Shown: positions 42,008 through 51,881 of the stretch, in pieces
Numbering within the stretch: position 1 is the stretch's first letter
Layout of the letters: every line of letters starts with the position of its first letter
Assembly (NCBI RefSeq): GCF_019192735.1
Contig: NZ_JAHTKP010000053.1
Location: forward strand, 1 to 53,850
Reading direction: 5' to 3'
Source: Kitasatospora aureofaciens
GTDB lineage: Bacteria; Actinomycetota; Actinomycetes; Streptomycetales; Streptomycetaceae
DNA: 53,850 nucleotides
The notes under the pieces: generated by a model
Told to the model about the DNA's origin: nothing
What the model saw: only the letters and a program-made list of their open reading frames with translations
The model's database searches: none
Program-made: the position numbers and the translations under genes

Positions 42008-43621
42008 ATGACCGCCATGAACACAGGGGGGCCGAACACCCAGCTCATCGATGGTCGCTTCGAACTCCTGGAGCGCCTCGGCGGCGGAGGCATGGGGCTG
42101 GTGTGGCGGGCGCGCGACATCGTGCTGCACCGCGAGGTCGCGCTGAAGGAGGTGCGTCCGCCCGACCCGGCGCTGCTCGACGGCGACCCGAAGGCCGCGC
42201 GGGTCATGCGCGAGCGGGTGCTTCGCGAGGCCCGTTCGCTGGCCCGGCTCAGCAACCCGCACGTGGTGACGATCTATCACATCGTGGACCTGCCCGAGTT
42301 CCCGCACCCCTGGCTGGTCATGGAGCTGGTAACCGGCGGCTCGCTGTACGACCGGCTGGCGCGGGGCCCGATGTCGCCGGCCGAGGCGGCCCGGCTCGGC
42401 CGAGGTGTGCTGTCCGCGCTCAGCGCCGCTCACGCGGCCGGAATCCAGCATCGCGATGTCAAGCCCGGAAACGTCCTGCTGCGCCCCGACGGCACACCGG
42501 TGCTCACCGACTTCGGCATCGCCGCACTGCGGGAATCGACCAGCCTGACCACCACGGGCGGGCTGATCGGCTCACCCGAGTACATCGCCCCCGAGCGGAT
42601 CCGCGGCGAGGAGGGCAACCCGGCCTCGGACCTCTGGTCGTTGGGGATGATGCTCTACGTCGCCGTCGAGGGCCGGCACCCGCTGCGGCGCGCCACCAGC
42701 ATCGCCACGCTCGCCGCCGTGCTCGACGAGCCGATCCCGCCGCCCGTGCGGTCCGGGCCGCTGGGCCCCGTGCTCTCCGCCCTGCTGGTCCGGGACACCG
42801 CGGCCCGGCCGGACGCCGAGCAACTCGACCGGCTGCTCGCCGCGGCCGAAGCAGGGGCGGAGCCGACGGCCGAGACCGTGCGGGCCTCGATGGACACCTC
42901 GATGGACACCGTGCGGTTGAACGCGCGAACCGCCGTGTCCCACCCCACGCGGATCGAGGACGCACGCCCTCTGGAGGACCTACACCCAATCCAGGACGCA
43001 CACCCGCAGACGGTCCGGCCCCACCCGGTCCGCAGCCATTCCAGGCGCAACGCGATCCGGTCCAGCTGGCTCGCCGCCGCCGTACTGGCCGCCGCCATCG
43101 GGTGGACGGTGAACTACCGCTACTCGCAGGACAACCCGTCGAACTACCAGCCGGCCACCGCCTCCCCCGAGCACCCGGGCCTGATCACTCCGGCGGGCGC
43201 GCACACGGTGATCCAGGCGCTGAGCCCGAAGATGGGAGGCACGCAGGTCGTGGAGTTCTGGCTCGCCGCGGACAACGCGTACGGTCGAGCGCCCGTCCCG
43301 GGAAACCCGGGGCTCTACGACAAGTTCAGCTACCGGGACGGCAAGCCCTCCCGCGATCCGAACGGTGGCGGCACCATGTCCGCCAGGGACAAAGCCGTGG
43401 ACCTCAACGCCGTCGACTGGGACAAGCTCCCCGGGCTCCTGCAGCAGGCCTACACCACCCTCGGCATCGCCCACCCGACCGACGAGTACGTCATCGTGCA
43501 GTACGACACCTTCAACCCGGGGCCCGCTGTGCTGGTCTACGTCAAGGACGCATACGGCAGCGCCTACCTGTCGGCGGACTTCCAGGGCAACGTGAAGAGG
43601 ACCCAGGCACGCGCCCAGTAG
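42008..43621 (+). CDS. Membrane-anchored serine/threonine protein kinase
   Basis: A 537-residue Hanks-type kinase. The loop RLGGGGMGLVW is at 23-33, Lys47 in VALKEV, Asp150 in HRDVKPGNV, DFG at 168-170 and PEYIAPERI near 190. A His/Pro-rich linker leads to a single membrane segment (about 353-370) and an outside domain of about 165 residues. The inactive extracytoplasmic part differs from that of the kinase at 646-2781. ATG at 42008 is taken; a second ATG three codons later is possible. It is divergent from the DUF2264 operon and could be its signalling input. Confidence 0.92.
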   Translation: MTAMNTGGPNTQLIDGRFELLERLGGGGMGLVWRARDIVLHREVALKEVRPPDPALLDGDPKAARVMRERVLREARSLARLSNPHVVTIYHIVDLPEFPHPWLVMELVTGGSLYDRLARGPMSPAEAARLGRGVLSALSAAHAAGIQHRDVKPGNVLLRPDGTPVLTDFGIAALRESTSLTTTGGLIGSPEYIAPERIRGEEGNPASDLWSLGMMLYVAVEGRHPLRRATSIATLAAVLDEPIPPPVRSGPLGPVLSALLVRDTAARPDAEQLDRLLAAAEAGAEPTAETVRASMDTSMDTVRLNARTAVSHPTRIEDARPLEDLHPIQDAHPQTVRPHPVRSHSRRNAIRSSWLAAAVLAAAIGWTVNYRYSQDNPSNYQPATASPEHPGLITPAGAHTVIQALSPKMGGTQVVEFWLAADNAYGRAPVPGNPGLYDKFSYRDGKPSRDPNGGGTMSARDKAVDLNAVDWDKLPGLLQQAYTTLGIAHPTDEYVIVQYDTFNPGPAVLVYVKDAYGSAYLSADFQGNVKRTQARAQ

Positions 43622-43641
43622 GCGGTCCGGCCACGTCCGGC

Positions 43642-43678
43642 GAAGGTCAGGCAGTTCTGGAGAAGGTTAGGTAGTTCT
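43642..43678 (+). repeat. Paired 17-bp direct repeats upstream of the lipoprotein gene
   Basis: GAAGGTCAGGCAGTTCT (43642-43658) and GAAGGTTAGGTAGTTCT (43662-43678) differ by two bases and are spaced 20 bases apart, two turns of the helix. They lie 115 bases before the lipoprotein start and look like paired activator or repressor boxes. Confidence 0.5.
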
Positions 43679-43792
43679 ACCGATGTCCCCGCGCGGGGCG
43701 TCCGGGAACATGGTTCCACGGCGTCGAGACGAGGCCTGCTCCGCTCTCCGCCGGGATTGGCACACCATCAACTTCTCTGAGGCAGTCGAATC

Positions 43793-44596
43793 ATGAAGAA
43801 GACCACATTCGCCGGTTCGGTGAAGGTCGCCACCCTCGCCGGGCTCGTCTGCCTCGGCCTGACCACCGTGACGGCGTGTTCCGGCGGATCGGCCGACACC
43901 GCGAAGCCCGCCGCCGCCCCGCCGGGCTCCGCAGCTGCCCCTGGCTCCGCAGCCGCACCCGGCGCGCCCGGCTCGGCCGCACCGGCACAGGGAGCAGCGC
44001 ACGGGGATGCCACCCGCTACCAGGCGTCCGGCTGGCTTCCCGCGAAGAGCCTGCCGCTGTACGGCACGTACCTGTGGGTGTCCGAGAACACCGACGACCC
44101 GAAGTCCACCGACGACGCCCTCAACTGGATGTACGCCTGCAGCGACGGCAGCAAGGAACCGACCGCCGCCCTGGAGATCTCGTCCTACCAGACCAAGCAG
44201 TACAAGACCGACCTCCAGGCCGACCCCAGGGCCGGCGCCTTCCAGTGGATGCTCTTCTTCAAGGACGAGGCCACCGCGAAGACCGCGCTGACCAAGATCG
44301 AGACCGACTACTCCTACTGCGCCGCCCGTCAGTCCGACGACTCCGGCCGGACCACGGTCGTCAAGACGGCCGCCGGCTCCGGGGGCATCAGCTGGCTCAC
44401 CACCGCTCGGGACAAGAACGGCAAGCCGCACATCAGGTTCGCGGATGTCGGCGCCGACGCCCACGAGTACTTCGTCCAGTCGGGCAACGTCATCAGCCTG
44501 GTGCAGGCCCTGGGCGACACACCCGCCATCGACCCGGCGCCGGCCGACGACCAGGTGCTCAGCGCCATGGCCGCAGCCCTGGGGACGATGCACTGA
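43793..44596 (+). CDS. Lipoprotein of unknown function
   Basis: A 267-residue secreted lipoprotein. MKKTTFAG, a hydrophobic core and the lipobox TVTAC (Cys29) give the signal peptide; a Pro/Ala/Gly-rich linker of about 40 residues follows. The mature domain carries YLWVSENTDDPKSTDDALNWMYACSDG and two further Cys. I do not recognise the fold. GAGGCA precedes the ATG. It lies after the second kinase, whose extracellular domain it might serve, but this is positional inference. Confidence 0.75.
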   Translation: MKKTTFAGSVKVATLAGLVCLGLTTVTACSGGSADTAKPAAAPPGSAAAPGSAAAPGAPGSAAPAQGAAHGDATRYQASGWLPAKSLPLYGTYLWVSENTDDPKSTDDALNWMYACSDGSKEPTAALEISSYQTKQYKTDLQADPRAGAFQWMLFFKDEATAKTALTKIETDYSYCAARQSDDSGRTTVVKTAAGSGGISWLTTARDKNGKPHIRFADVGADAHEYFVQSGNVISLVQALGDTPAIDPAPADDQVLSAMAAALGTMH

Positions 44597-44599
44597 GCC

Positions 44600-44631
44600 C
44601 GGTCACCGGCTCGCCCCCGGGCCGGTGACCG
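44600..44631. terminator. Terminator hairpin between converging genes
   Basis: An 11-bp perfect stem (44600-44610 against 44621-44631, CGGTCACCGGC type) lies just after the lipoprotein stop at 44596 and before the LAL stop at 44682. It can end both transcripts. Confidence 0.7.
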
Positions 44632-44681
44632 TCCCACCCCGCGGCCCGCACGCCGCGGGCCTGCGCCGCGCCCGTCCCGGG

Positions 44682-47672
44682 TCAGACCCGGCCGCCAACA
44701 CCGCTGTGGGCCGCCAGCGTTGCCAGCCCGGCCCGGGACGAGACCCCCACCTTCTGGTAGATCCTGGCCAGATGGGCCTCGACGGTACGGGGACTGAGGC
44801 AGAGCCGGGCTGCCGCCGCCCGGCTGGTGAGCCCTTCGGCGACCAGGTGCACGATCTCCAGCTCACGAGTGGTCAAGGCAGCCAACCGGTCCGGAAGTTC
44901 ACCCGAGCGCGCAAGTCCACCCACGCGCGCGAGGACGGCCGGGCGCCCGGCCTCGGCGAGGCCGACCAGCAGGCCGGCGCCGCCGTCCGACGCGAGCCGG
45001 TGGCCCCGCTGCCACATCGCGGCCGCCCGGAAGCCGTCGCCCGCGGCCTTCACGACAGGAGCGCCGAGCAGCAGGGCGTACGCCTCCCTGAGCACGGCCC
45101 CGGACTGTGCGCTCTGCTGCGCGGCCTCGGCGAACATGTCGGCGGCCGCCGCGGTCTCACCACGGCCTGCCGCGACCTGGGCCAGGCCGCACAGGGCGGC
45201 TGCCCGCTGAGCCGGCAGGCCGAGCCGCTCCGCCTCCTCCAGGGCGCGGCTCGCCCAGCCGGTCGCGGCGTCCAGATCCCCTGCAGCCAGGGCTTCCGCG
45301 GTGAGCAGCTCCAGGAAGTGAGGGCGGACGGAGGGCTGCAGCTCGCGCAGTTCACCCTCACCACCCGCGTGCAGCAGGGCCTGGCGCGCCCGCTGCGGGT
45401 CGCCGGCGCGCAGTGCCGCATGGCCGAGCACGCCCCAGGCTGTGAGGGCGTACCAGCTGGTGCTCACGCCCGCCGCGGCGACCGCCTCCTCGGCGACCGC
45501 CAGCGCACTCGGGTCGCCCGGTGGCCGGGCGTGCAGCAGCACCCGGGCCTTGGAGGCCAGCGAGAACGCCAGGAGTTCGCTGCTCCCGATGGACCGCGCG
45601 ATGGTCTCGGACTCCTCGGTCAGCTCCAGCGCGGACGGCAGTCGGCAGGTCTGGAGGTGGATGTACGCCTGGCACAGCAACAGCAGCGGCAGCACGTAGC
45701 TCTGGCCGCTGCGCCGGGCGATGGCCGCCCCGCGGCCGGCGTGGCGCTCCGCGTCGGCGTAGCTCTCCAGGAAGACCTCGGCCCAGGCCAGCCCGCCCAA
45801 CGGTTCGCAGAGCGCGGCGAGATCACCGTCGGTCAACGCGTCCACCAGGGCGCTCGCGGCCACGGCGAAACTCCGCGCCGCGCCCATCTCGCCCTCGTAG
45901 GCCTCGCCGATCGCGGCCACCGCAAGGCTGTACGCCTGTCCGGTCTCGTCACCGGCCGTCCGGGTGTGTTCTATCGTCCGGGCGACCTCCGCCCGTGCGT
46001 CCGAATAGGAGGCGGCGAACAGCGCGCAGGCACTGAGTTCCACTTCGAGCGCGACCGCCTCCTCGGGCGAGGGGACCGGCAGTCGGGCCAGTTCACGGCG
46101 GACCAGCGCCGCGGCCTCCCGATAGCTGCCCAAATGACGTTCCGTAAGACAGCACAGGGTGACCGCGGTGGACCGGACGGCGGCGTCCTGCGGCCCCAAC
46201 TCGCCGATCAGCTCGTGCAGGAGGTCGCGGCTCTCGCGCAGTGCACCGCTGACGCCGAGCGCCCTGGCGCGCAACAGCTTGAGGTCACGTCGCTGCGTGG
46301 CGTACGGGGGCGTGTCGGGCAGCACCCGCAGCACCGTCCGCAGCCAGTGGGCCGCGCTCGCCGGAGCCGTCGCGACGCTCTGCTCGGCCGCTTCGATCAG
46401 CACCCCGACCGCCGCCGGATCCCAGCCGGCCAGCGACCGCTCCACATGGTGCGCCCGCTCGACGGCGGGTACGCCGGCCTCGGCCAGCGCCGCCGCCGCC
46501 CGGTGGTGGAGGGCGGTTCGCCGACCGACGTCGGTGTTCTCGTAGATCACCCTCCGGAGCACGGGGTGGCGCAGCGCCCAACGCCCGCCCGACCGGGGCC
46601 GGATCAGGTCACGGCGGATCAGCCGGCGGGTCTCCTGGCCGAGTTCCGCCTCCCCGTGCCCGGTGGTCAGGCGCAGCGTGCCGGGGGTCGCGTGGTCGCC
46701 GAGGACCGCGACCGCCTCGACGGTTCGCAGCTCGGCCGTACTCAGCGGCGTCAGCTCGTCGAGCAGCAGGGCGCCGAGCCCGGTCGGCGCGTCGCAGTAC
46801 AGCTCCATCCGGTCGGCGAGCTGCGAGGCGGCGGGGCTGCGGGGCGGCCGGGCGGCGCGGTGTGCCTGGAGCAGGGTGAGGAAGTACAGCGGATTGCCCT
46901 CACTCGCGGCATAGAGCTCCGCCGCCCGGCCGGGCGGCACCTCGGGAGCGAGCTGCTCGATGCACTCGCGCCGGCCGAGCGGACCCAGCTCGATGCGCAG
47001 GACCGCTCCCGAGTCGACTCCGCGGGTGAGCGCGGCGGTCAGCGACGGCGGCGCCTGCCGGTCGCGGCGCGCCACGACCAGCACCACCGGGGCGCTGACG
47101 GGGTGTCGGACGAGGTGGTCGAGGAGTTCCAGTGAGGCGGGGTCGGCCCAGTGCAGGTCGTCCAGCACGACGACGAGCCCCGCTCGGCCGAGGTGCGTCA
47201 GCAGGTCGGCTGCCGCCCGGTAGAGCCCGAACCGGTCGAGCGGGCCGCCCGGCGTCGGGGGTGGGGGCTGGACCCCGGCGACCCCGGCGACCCCGCGCAG
47301 GATCGGCGCGGCCGTGTTGGCCAGCTCCGGGGCGCTCTGCAACGCCTGTGGGTCGAGGTCGGAGAACGCGTCCGTGAACGGCTGGAACGGGGCGTGTTGT
47401 TCGTACTCGGTCGCCCTGCCGCGCAGGACCGTCACCCCCCGGCTGCGGGCCCGCAGGCAGAACTCGTCCAGCAGTCGGCTCTTGCCGATACCGGGCCCCC
47501 CGGAGATGTCGACGACCGCCGGAGCGCCCCTGCCCAGCCGGTCGAGCACCGCATCGAGCTGCCCGACCTCGGCGGACCTGCTGACGAACGACGTTCTCCC
47601 GGATCGCCGCTCCGGCTCCTCGTGCGACCTGTCTTGCGGCTTGTCTTCCGACCTGTCTTCCCCAGCGGACAT
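44682..47672 (-). CDS. LAL-type LuxR-family transcriptional regulator
   Basis: A 996-residue large ATP-binding LuxR regulator. The Walker A GGPGIGKSRLLDEF is near residues 58-71, Walker B is LVVVLDDLHWAD, then a long TPR-like alpha region. The C-terminal LuxR helix-turn-helix reads LTTRELEIVHLVAEGLTSRAAA and SPRTVEAHLARIYQKVG. LAL proteins are classical pathway-specific activators in streptomycetes, so this is the prime candidate to switch on the nearby nucleoside-type operon. ATG at 47672 is preceded by GGGGGAGGGG. It needs ATP and possibly an unknown inducer. Confidence 0.94.
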   Translation of the reverse strand: MSAGEDRSEDKPQDRSHEEPERRSGRTSFVSRSAEVGQLDAVLDRLGRGAPAVVDISGGPGIGKSRLLDEFCLRARSRGVTVLRGRATEYEQHAPFQPFTDAFSDLDPQALQSAPELANTAAPILRGVAGVAGVQPPPPTPGGPLDRFGLYRAAADLLTHLGRAGLVVVLDDLHWADPASLELLDHLVRHPVSAPVVLVVARRDRQAPPSLTAALTRGVDSGAVLRIELGPLGRRECIEQLAPEVPPGRAAELYAASEGNPLYFLTLLQAHRAARPPRSPAASQLADRMELYCDAPTGLGALLLDELTPLSTAELRTVEAVAVLGDHATPGTLRLTTGHGEAELGQETRRLIRRDLIRPRSGGRWALRHPVLRRVIYENTDVGRRTALHHRAAAALAEAGVPAVERAHHVERSLAGWDPAAVGVLIEAAEQSVATAPASAAHWLRTVLRVLPDTPPYATQRRDLKLLRARALGVSGALRESRDLLHELIGELGPQDAAVRSTAVTLCCLTERHLGSYREAAALVRRELARLPVPSPEEAVALEVELSACALFAASYSDARAEVARTIEHTRTAGDETGQAYSLAVAAIGEAYEGEMGAARSFAVAASALVDALTDGDLAALCEPLGGLAWAEVFLESYADAERHAGRGAAIARRSGQSYVLPLLLLCQAYIHLQTCRLPSALELTEESETIARSIGSSELLAFSLASKARVLLHARPPGDPSALAVAEEAVAAAGVSTSWYALTAWGVLGHAALRAGDPQRARQALLHAGGEGELRELQPSVRPHFLELLTAEALAAGDLDAATGWASRALEEAERLGLPAQRAAALCGLAQVAAGRGETAAAADMFAEAAQQSAQSGAVLREAYALLLGAPVVKAAGDGFRAAAMWQRGHRLASDGGAGLLVGLAEAGRPAVLARVGGLARSGELPDRLAALTTRELEIVHLVAEGLTSRAAAARLCLSPRTVEAHLARIYQKVGVSSRAGLATLAAHSGVGGRV

Positions 47673-47795
47673 CGCGCCCCTCCCCCGACCAGCAATGCGC
47701 CACGATGATCATATGGTCGGACACTAACGTCTCGCGCATCGCGCGTAGATCCGACGATCCCGCCGGTCAGGAGGACGGGAGGTTGAAGACGGACC

Positions 47796-47975
47796 CTACC
47801 CCCAGCCCTCCTCCACCAGGGCGCAGCCGTCCGGGGTGATGCGGTGGGTCTGGCCGGAGCCGCCGACCACCCGGCAGTCGCTCTTGACCGGCGCCAAGCA
47901 CGCCTGGCCGCAGCGCAAGCGGCGGCCGACCTTGCGGCGCCCGATGAGCGCCGCCTTCGCATCCGCGCTCCGCTC
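47796..47975 (-). pseudogene. Unidentified gene remnant
   Basis: A minus-strand frame of about 60 codons ends with TAG at 47796-47798 and encodes AALIGRRKVGRRLRCGQACL and HRITPDGCALVEEGWG. It has protein-like composition but no start codon; it is closed upstream by a stop. It looks like a 3' fragment of a lost gene. The plus strand is also open here. The stretch 47673-48155 holds nothing else I can support. Confidence 0.3.
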
Positions 47976-48155
47976 CTACCTGATCCCGGCGCTGCTCTAC
48001 ACGGCGCAGCACGTGGAGATCGTGCTGCAGCACGTCGGGATCATGCTGCGCCGGCGGTAGGCCCGGGGGCCGGCCCGCGCTGTCCGCTCGGGGGTTCGGA
48101 CGGCGGGCCGGCCGTCTCCAGCGTGTGGATGCGCGGGTTGGCCGCGCACCCGCGG

Positions 48156-48509
48156 CTACGCCAGTGCGGCGATGCTGTTCGGCAGTTCCGTGCTGTTGGT
48201 GGCGGCGTCGGTGGCGGCCGGGCTGACGCCGTCGCCGAGCCCGGACCACTGCCGGCGGGTGACCTCCAGGCGCAGCGCGGAGCCGGGCCAGGGGCGGTCG
48301 AGGCAGAGCATGACGGCTCCGGTGCGGCGCAGGTGGGCGTCGATGCGGGCGGTGGTGCGGGGGGCGAGGCGGTCGGGTGGGCGGACCATGAGAACGGTGC
48401 ACGCGCCGGCGAGGGCGGAGACGACCTCGCCGAAGTGCTGTTCGCCGACCTGGTCGGCGACGACGAGGCGTTCCAGCGGCAGGCCGAACGCGGCGGCGGC
48501 CAGCCCGAG
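48156..48509 (-). pseudogene. Remnant of an ImuA'-like (mutasome-associated) gene
   Basis: A frame of 118 codons encodes LGLAAAAFGLPLERLVVADQ, VSALAGACTVLMVRPPD, RTTARIDAHLRRTGAVMLCL and LRLEVTRRQWSGLGDG. The order and spacing resemble the C-terminal part of the RecA-like ImuA' protein found beside imuB/dnaE2 in actinobacteria. The N-terminus is missing and the last residues (TDAATNSTEL) are unrelated. No imuB or dnaE2 is near. It is a truncated leftover. Confidence 0.5.
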
Positions 48510-48670
48510 GTTATGAGCAGTTGGGCTGTCTCATGTGCCTGCCTGTCTCAGCTGTCAGCCTTGATGGCAGGGGCGGGTCTCACTGCATATTCGACGCCCG
48601 GTGTCTCAGATTCCGTTACGAGTTTGTGAGCCATGCGGGCAGTGGGACAGATCGTTCGGAGCTGACACAC

Positions 48671-48693
48671 GCCCCACCGCGGGACGGCGGGGC
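48671..48693. terminator. GC-rich hairpin
   Basis: GCCCCACCGC and GGCGGGGC can pair with one mismatch, followed by CTTGTCATT. It lies in the 285-base gap before the PCu(A)C-like gene and may end read-through from the left. The gap otherwise shows nothing clear. Confidence 0.35.
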
Positions 48694-48805
48694 CTTGTCA
48701 TTACCGAATCGGGTGATCTTCCGTCGACTACTTTGCGTGATCATCCAGCCGCAGAGTGTGCTTGCCGCAGGGGCCGATGCGCGGCCCAAGCAAGGAGCAA
48801 ACCGC

Positions 48806-49201
48806 ATGAAGATTCCGGTCAACACCGATATCACGGTCCGGGAGAAGTCCGCCTGGGTCCGCTGGCTTCCGAACGCCCTGCCGGCCGCCGGCTACATCAC
48901 GCTGGACAACTCCTCCGACCAGCGCCTCGACATCACCAAGATCAAGAGCCCCGACTACAAGAACATCACGATCTACCAGACCGTCACCGACGCCGACGGC
49001 TCGAAGATGGTCAAGCTGGACAAGGTCACCCTGTCCGCCAAGGGCGGGTTCGCCTTCGTGCCGGGCCAGTACCACCTCATGCTGGAGAAGCCGACCCGCC
49101 TGATCACCCCCGGCGACAACGCCCGCGTCGTCTTCTTCCTCAGCGACGGCAAGGTCATCAAGGTCCGGATCCCCGTCCGCACCTCCCCCGAGCTGTACTG
49201 A
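48806..49201 (+). CDS. PCu(A)C-like (DUF461) protein without signal peptide
   Basis: A 131-residue cupredoxin-like protein. AWVRWLPNALPAAGYITLDN, IKSPDYKNITIYQ, KMVKLDKVTL and GQYHLMLEKPTRLITPGD, then VRIPVR, follow the PCu(A)C copper chaperone pattern. The first copper ligand His (in VELH) is Tyr here, while the Met and His-x-Met positions are kept. There is no signal peptide or lipobox, so it would stay in the cytoplasm, unlike known copper chaperones. AAGGAG precedes the ATG. It pairs with a phage-tail-like gene 29 bases downstream, and both may come from a mobile or contractile-system context. Confidence 0.65.
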   Translation: MKIPVNTDITVREKSAWVRWLPNALPAAGYITLDNSSDQRLDITKIKSPDYKNITIYQTVTDADGSKMVKLDKVTLSAKGGFAFVPGQYHLMLEKPTRLITPGDNARVVFFLSDGKVIKVRIPVRTSPELY

Positions 49202-49230
49202 CCGCGCCCACGCCACCAGGAGACCCGGAC

Positions 49231-49608
49231 ATGACCACGTACCACCTCGACCTCGGTGACAACCAAGGCGAAGCACTCGACTCCGTCACCAAGCTCACCA
49301 TCGTCGACACCGCAGTCGACATCAACACCTATGTCGCCGGCGACTACAAGGCCCCTGTGCCGCTGTGGGGCAAAGTGATCCTCACGCGTGGCGACGTCCG
49401 CAACCCGGCCACCACCGCCTGGGTCGAGGACGTCGAGAACACCGACACCCACCAGGACGTCGTCCTCATCGCCGGCGACCCCGCCGACCCCACCTCCCGC
49501 CGCGTCCGCCTCATCGATGCCTGGGCCAGCACCACCTACCACCGGGACGAGGACGACGACCCCGACGCCTTCGCCATCAGCTTCACCGACATCACCGTCG
49601 AGAGGTAC
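49231..49608 (+). pseudogene. Truncated phage tail-tube (gp19)-like gene
   Basis: The first 126 residues resemble small tail-tube proteins of phage or contractile injection systems: PVPLWGKVILTRGDVRN, WVEDV, HQDVVLIAGDP, RVRLIDAWAS and AFAISFTDITVERY. The frame then runs into unrelated sequence at about 49609, where a broken TniQ gene begins in another frame. So its natural end is lost. The family guess rests on pattern only. GGAGA lies upstream of the ATG at 49231. Confidence 0.4.
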
Positions 49609-49609
49609 C

Positions 49610-51877
49610 CGCGCGATCATTGTGGACCCCGACCTGCGGCAAGTGCGCCGGCACCACTTGTGGGGCCGCGCGAACGGGTCACGCTTCTGCCCGTCGTGCC
49701 TCACGGACTCTTGTGGCCGCTGGCAGCTGTCCTGGCGGCTTGGCTGGTCGTTCGCCTGCACCGTCCACAACTGCCTGCTGGCCGACGTCTGCTGGCAGTG
49801 CCAGCGCCACCAGCGGCGGCACCTCATGCCCTCCGGCACCATCCCCATCCCCGGGCAGTGCACCAACCCCGGAGGAACCGTCGGACGCTCGGCCACACGC
49901 TGCGGCGCCGACCTCACACAGACCCCCGTCCTACCGCTGCCCGACGGCTATCCGGTGCTGAGGACCCAGCACCTCATCATCGAAGCCATCACCGCCGGAA
50001 CCACCGGCACCGCGCTCCATCCGAACGCTCCCGTCGCCGACTTCCTCTCCGACATCCGCAGCCTGAGCAAACTCATCCTCACCCACCCCGACCACAACGA
50101 GCCCGGCAAGCACCTTCCTGCGGACATCGCCGACACCTTCGACCGCGCACGCGATCTCCCGCACAGCAGAGCCTCGCCCTCCACTTCCCGAGTGCGTCCC
50201 GGCTTCGCGGCACCCGCCCGCGCCGAGATCACCGCCGCGGTGACCACCATCGCCGCCCGGGCTCTGACTCTCGACAGCACCGACCAGGCAGCAGACGCCC
50301 TGGCCTGGCTCTTCGTCCCCAAGACCGGCGCGGCGGCCGGAAAGGCGACCACCACCGTGGGCCACGGAGCCAGCGAACTCCTCCTGGACCTGCAGCACAC
50401 CGCCATGCACCGCCCCACCACCAGCACCGGACACACCCGCAGCACAAGCCCGGACCGCACCCGCCGAATCCCGGGACTGCTCTGGCCGACCTGGACCGTC
50501 GCACTCGCCCCACCCCACCGCCACCCTCTCCGGACCTTCCAGAACCTCCAGCACGCCCTGTCCGTCCTGCTGGCCCTGATCGGCCCAGGCGGCTCCGTCC
50601 ACGAAGCCAGCCGCCGACTCGGCGCCTGCTACCCGCCCGACGACACCGCCCGGCTCCTGCACCGGCTCCAGACCCATCCGAACTGGCAGGCCGCCGAAAC
50701 CGCGCTGAGCGACCTCGCCCAGCACCTGGACCGCGTCGGCTCTCCCATCGACTACCAGCGCAGACGCCAGCTCGACTACCGCGACCTCCTTCCCGTCCCA
50801 CAGTGGCAGGCCCTCGCCCGCCGGGCCCTACACCTTCCCGGCAACAGCCACCGCCCTCTCACAGCCCGCCGCTGGCTGTTCGAACGGATCAGCGGCCTGC
50901 CGGCCACCCACGCCCCCACCGCCTACGCCCTGACCGAGCACTTCCACCGCAACCAGATCTCCGACTTCACCACCGTCCTCAGCCCGCAACTCCTTGCCGA
51001 GCTCGACGCCCACGCCATCGAGTTCCTGAACCAGCAGGGGATCCACGACGAACCCGCTACCTGGTGTCCGCCCACTACCGGGCTGACCGGACCGAACCTG
51101 CCCGGCACAGACCTGGGTCGCTGCCGGGCCGAGGAGATCCACCACCTGTTGCGGAACGACAGGCTTCGCCCACGGGACATCGCTGCCAGGCTCGACGTCA
51201 GCATCGACGCGGTGCGCTGCACCCTCACCGACCAGCCGGCACCTTTGGCCTCTCATCAGCTGCGATGGAACGGCCGTCTGGTGCCAATGCTGTCGCAGCA
51301 GCTCACCGCCCAGGAACTGCAACGCCTGTACCACGACGAACGCCTCAGTGTCGCGGCCCTCAGCAGACGCTTCGGCGTTTCCAGACGGTCCGTTTCCGCC
51401 CTTCTGGACCACCACGGCATCCAACGCCGATCACAACCGCCGCGGCCCATCGACCTGGCCTGGCTTCGTCACGAGTACGTTGTCCGCCGCCGCACGCTCG
51501 CCGACCTGGCCGACGAACTCGGCATCTCGGCCCGCTACCTCGGTCGGAGGGCCAGAGAGATGGGAATCCCCACGCGGACCTGGGTCGGCACCCCTCCCAT
51601 CAGGAACCGACGGTTCGAGCTTCACCACCTTCGTGCCGCACAGGTCATGCTCGGCGTCGGCAACTACAGCGTCCGCAAGATCGCCGAAGAACTCGGCTTC
51701 AGCACCCGTACCGTCCACCGGCACCTCCACGCGGCAGGAGCGATCCACCACGGCTTGGAGACCATGGACAGGGCGAAATCACCCGCGATGGGAGAGCGAC
51801 GAAGCCCCGCACTCACCGGGCCGACGGACGCTCCTGCAGCGACATCGCCAAGGAAACGGGGTTCTCCATCGGGATGA
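49610..51877 (+). pseudogene. 5'-truncated TniQ-family transposition protein
   Basis: About 755 codons of an actinobacterial TniQ protein. It starts mid-domain with VDPDLRQVRR and WGRANGSRFCPSCL. The zinc-binding part has CPSC, CTVH, CWQC. Three C-terminal helix-turn-helix segments follow (LSVAALSRRFGVSRRSV, LADLADELGISARYL, YSVRKIAEELGFSTRTV). TniQ is a target-selection partner of Tn7/Tn5053-like transposons. The first about 90 residues and the start codon are missing, and the 5' break coincides with the tail-tube fragment. No TniA or TniB is present. Another helix-turn-helix-like segment (DIAKETGFSIGMISY) continues in a different frame after 51800, so a frameshift near the end is likely. 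Confidence 0.75.
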
Positions 51878-51881
51878 TCAG

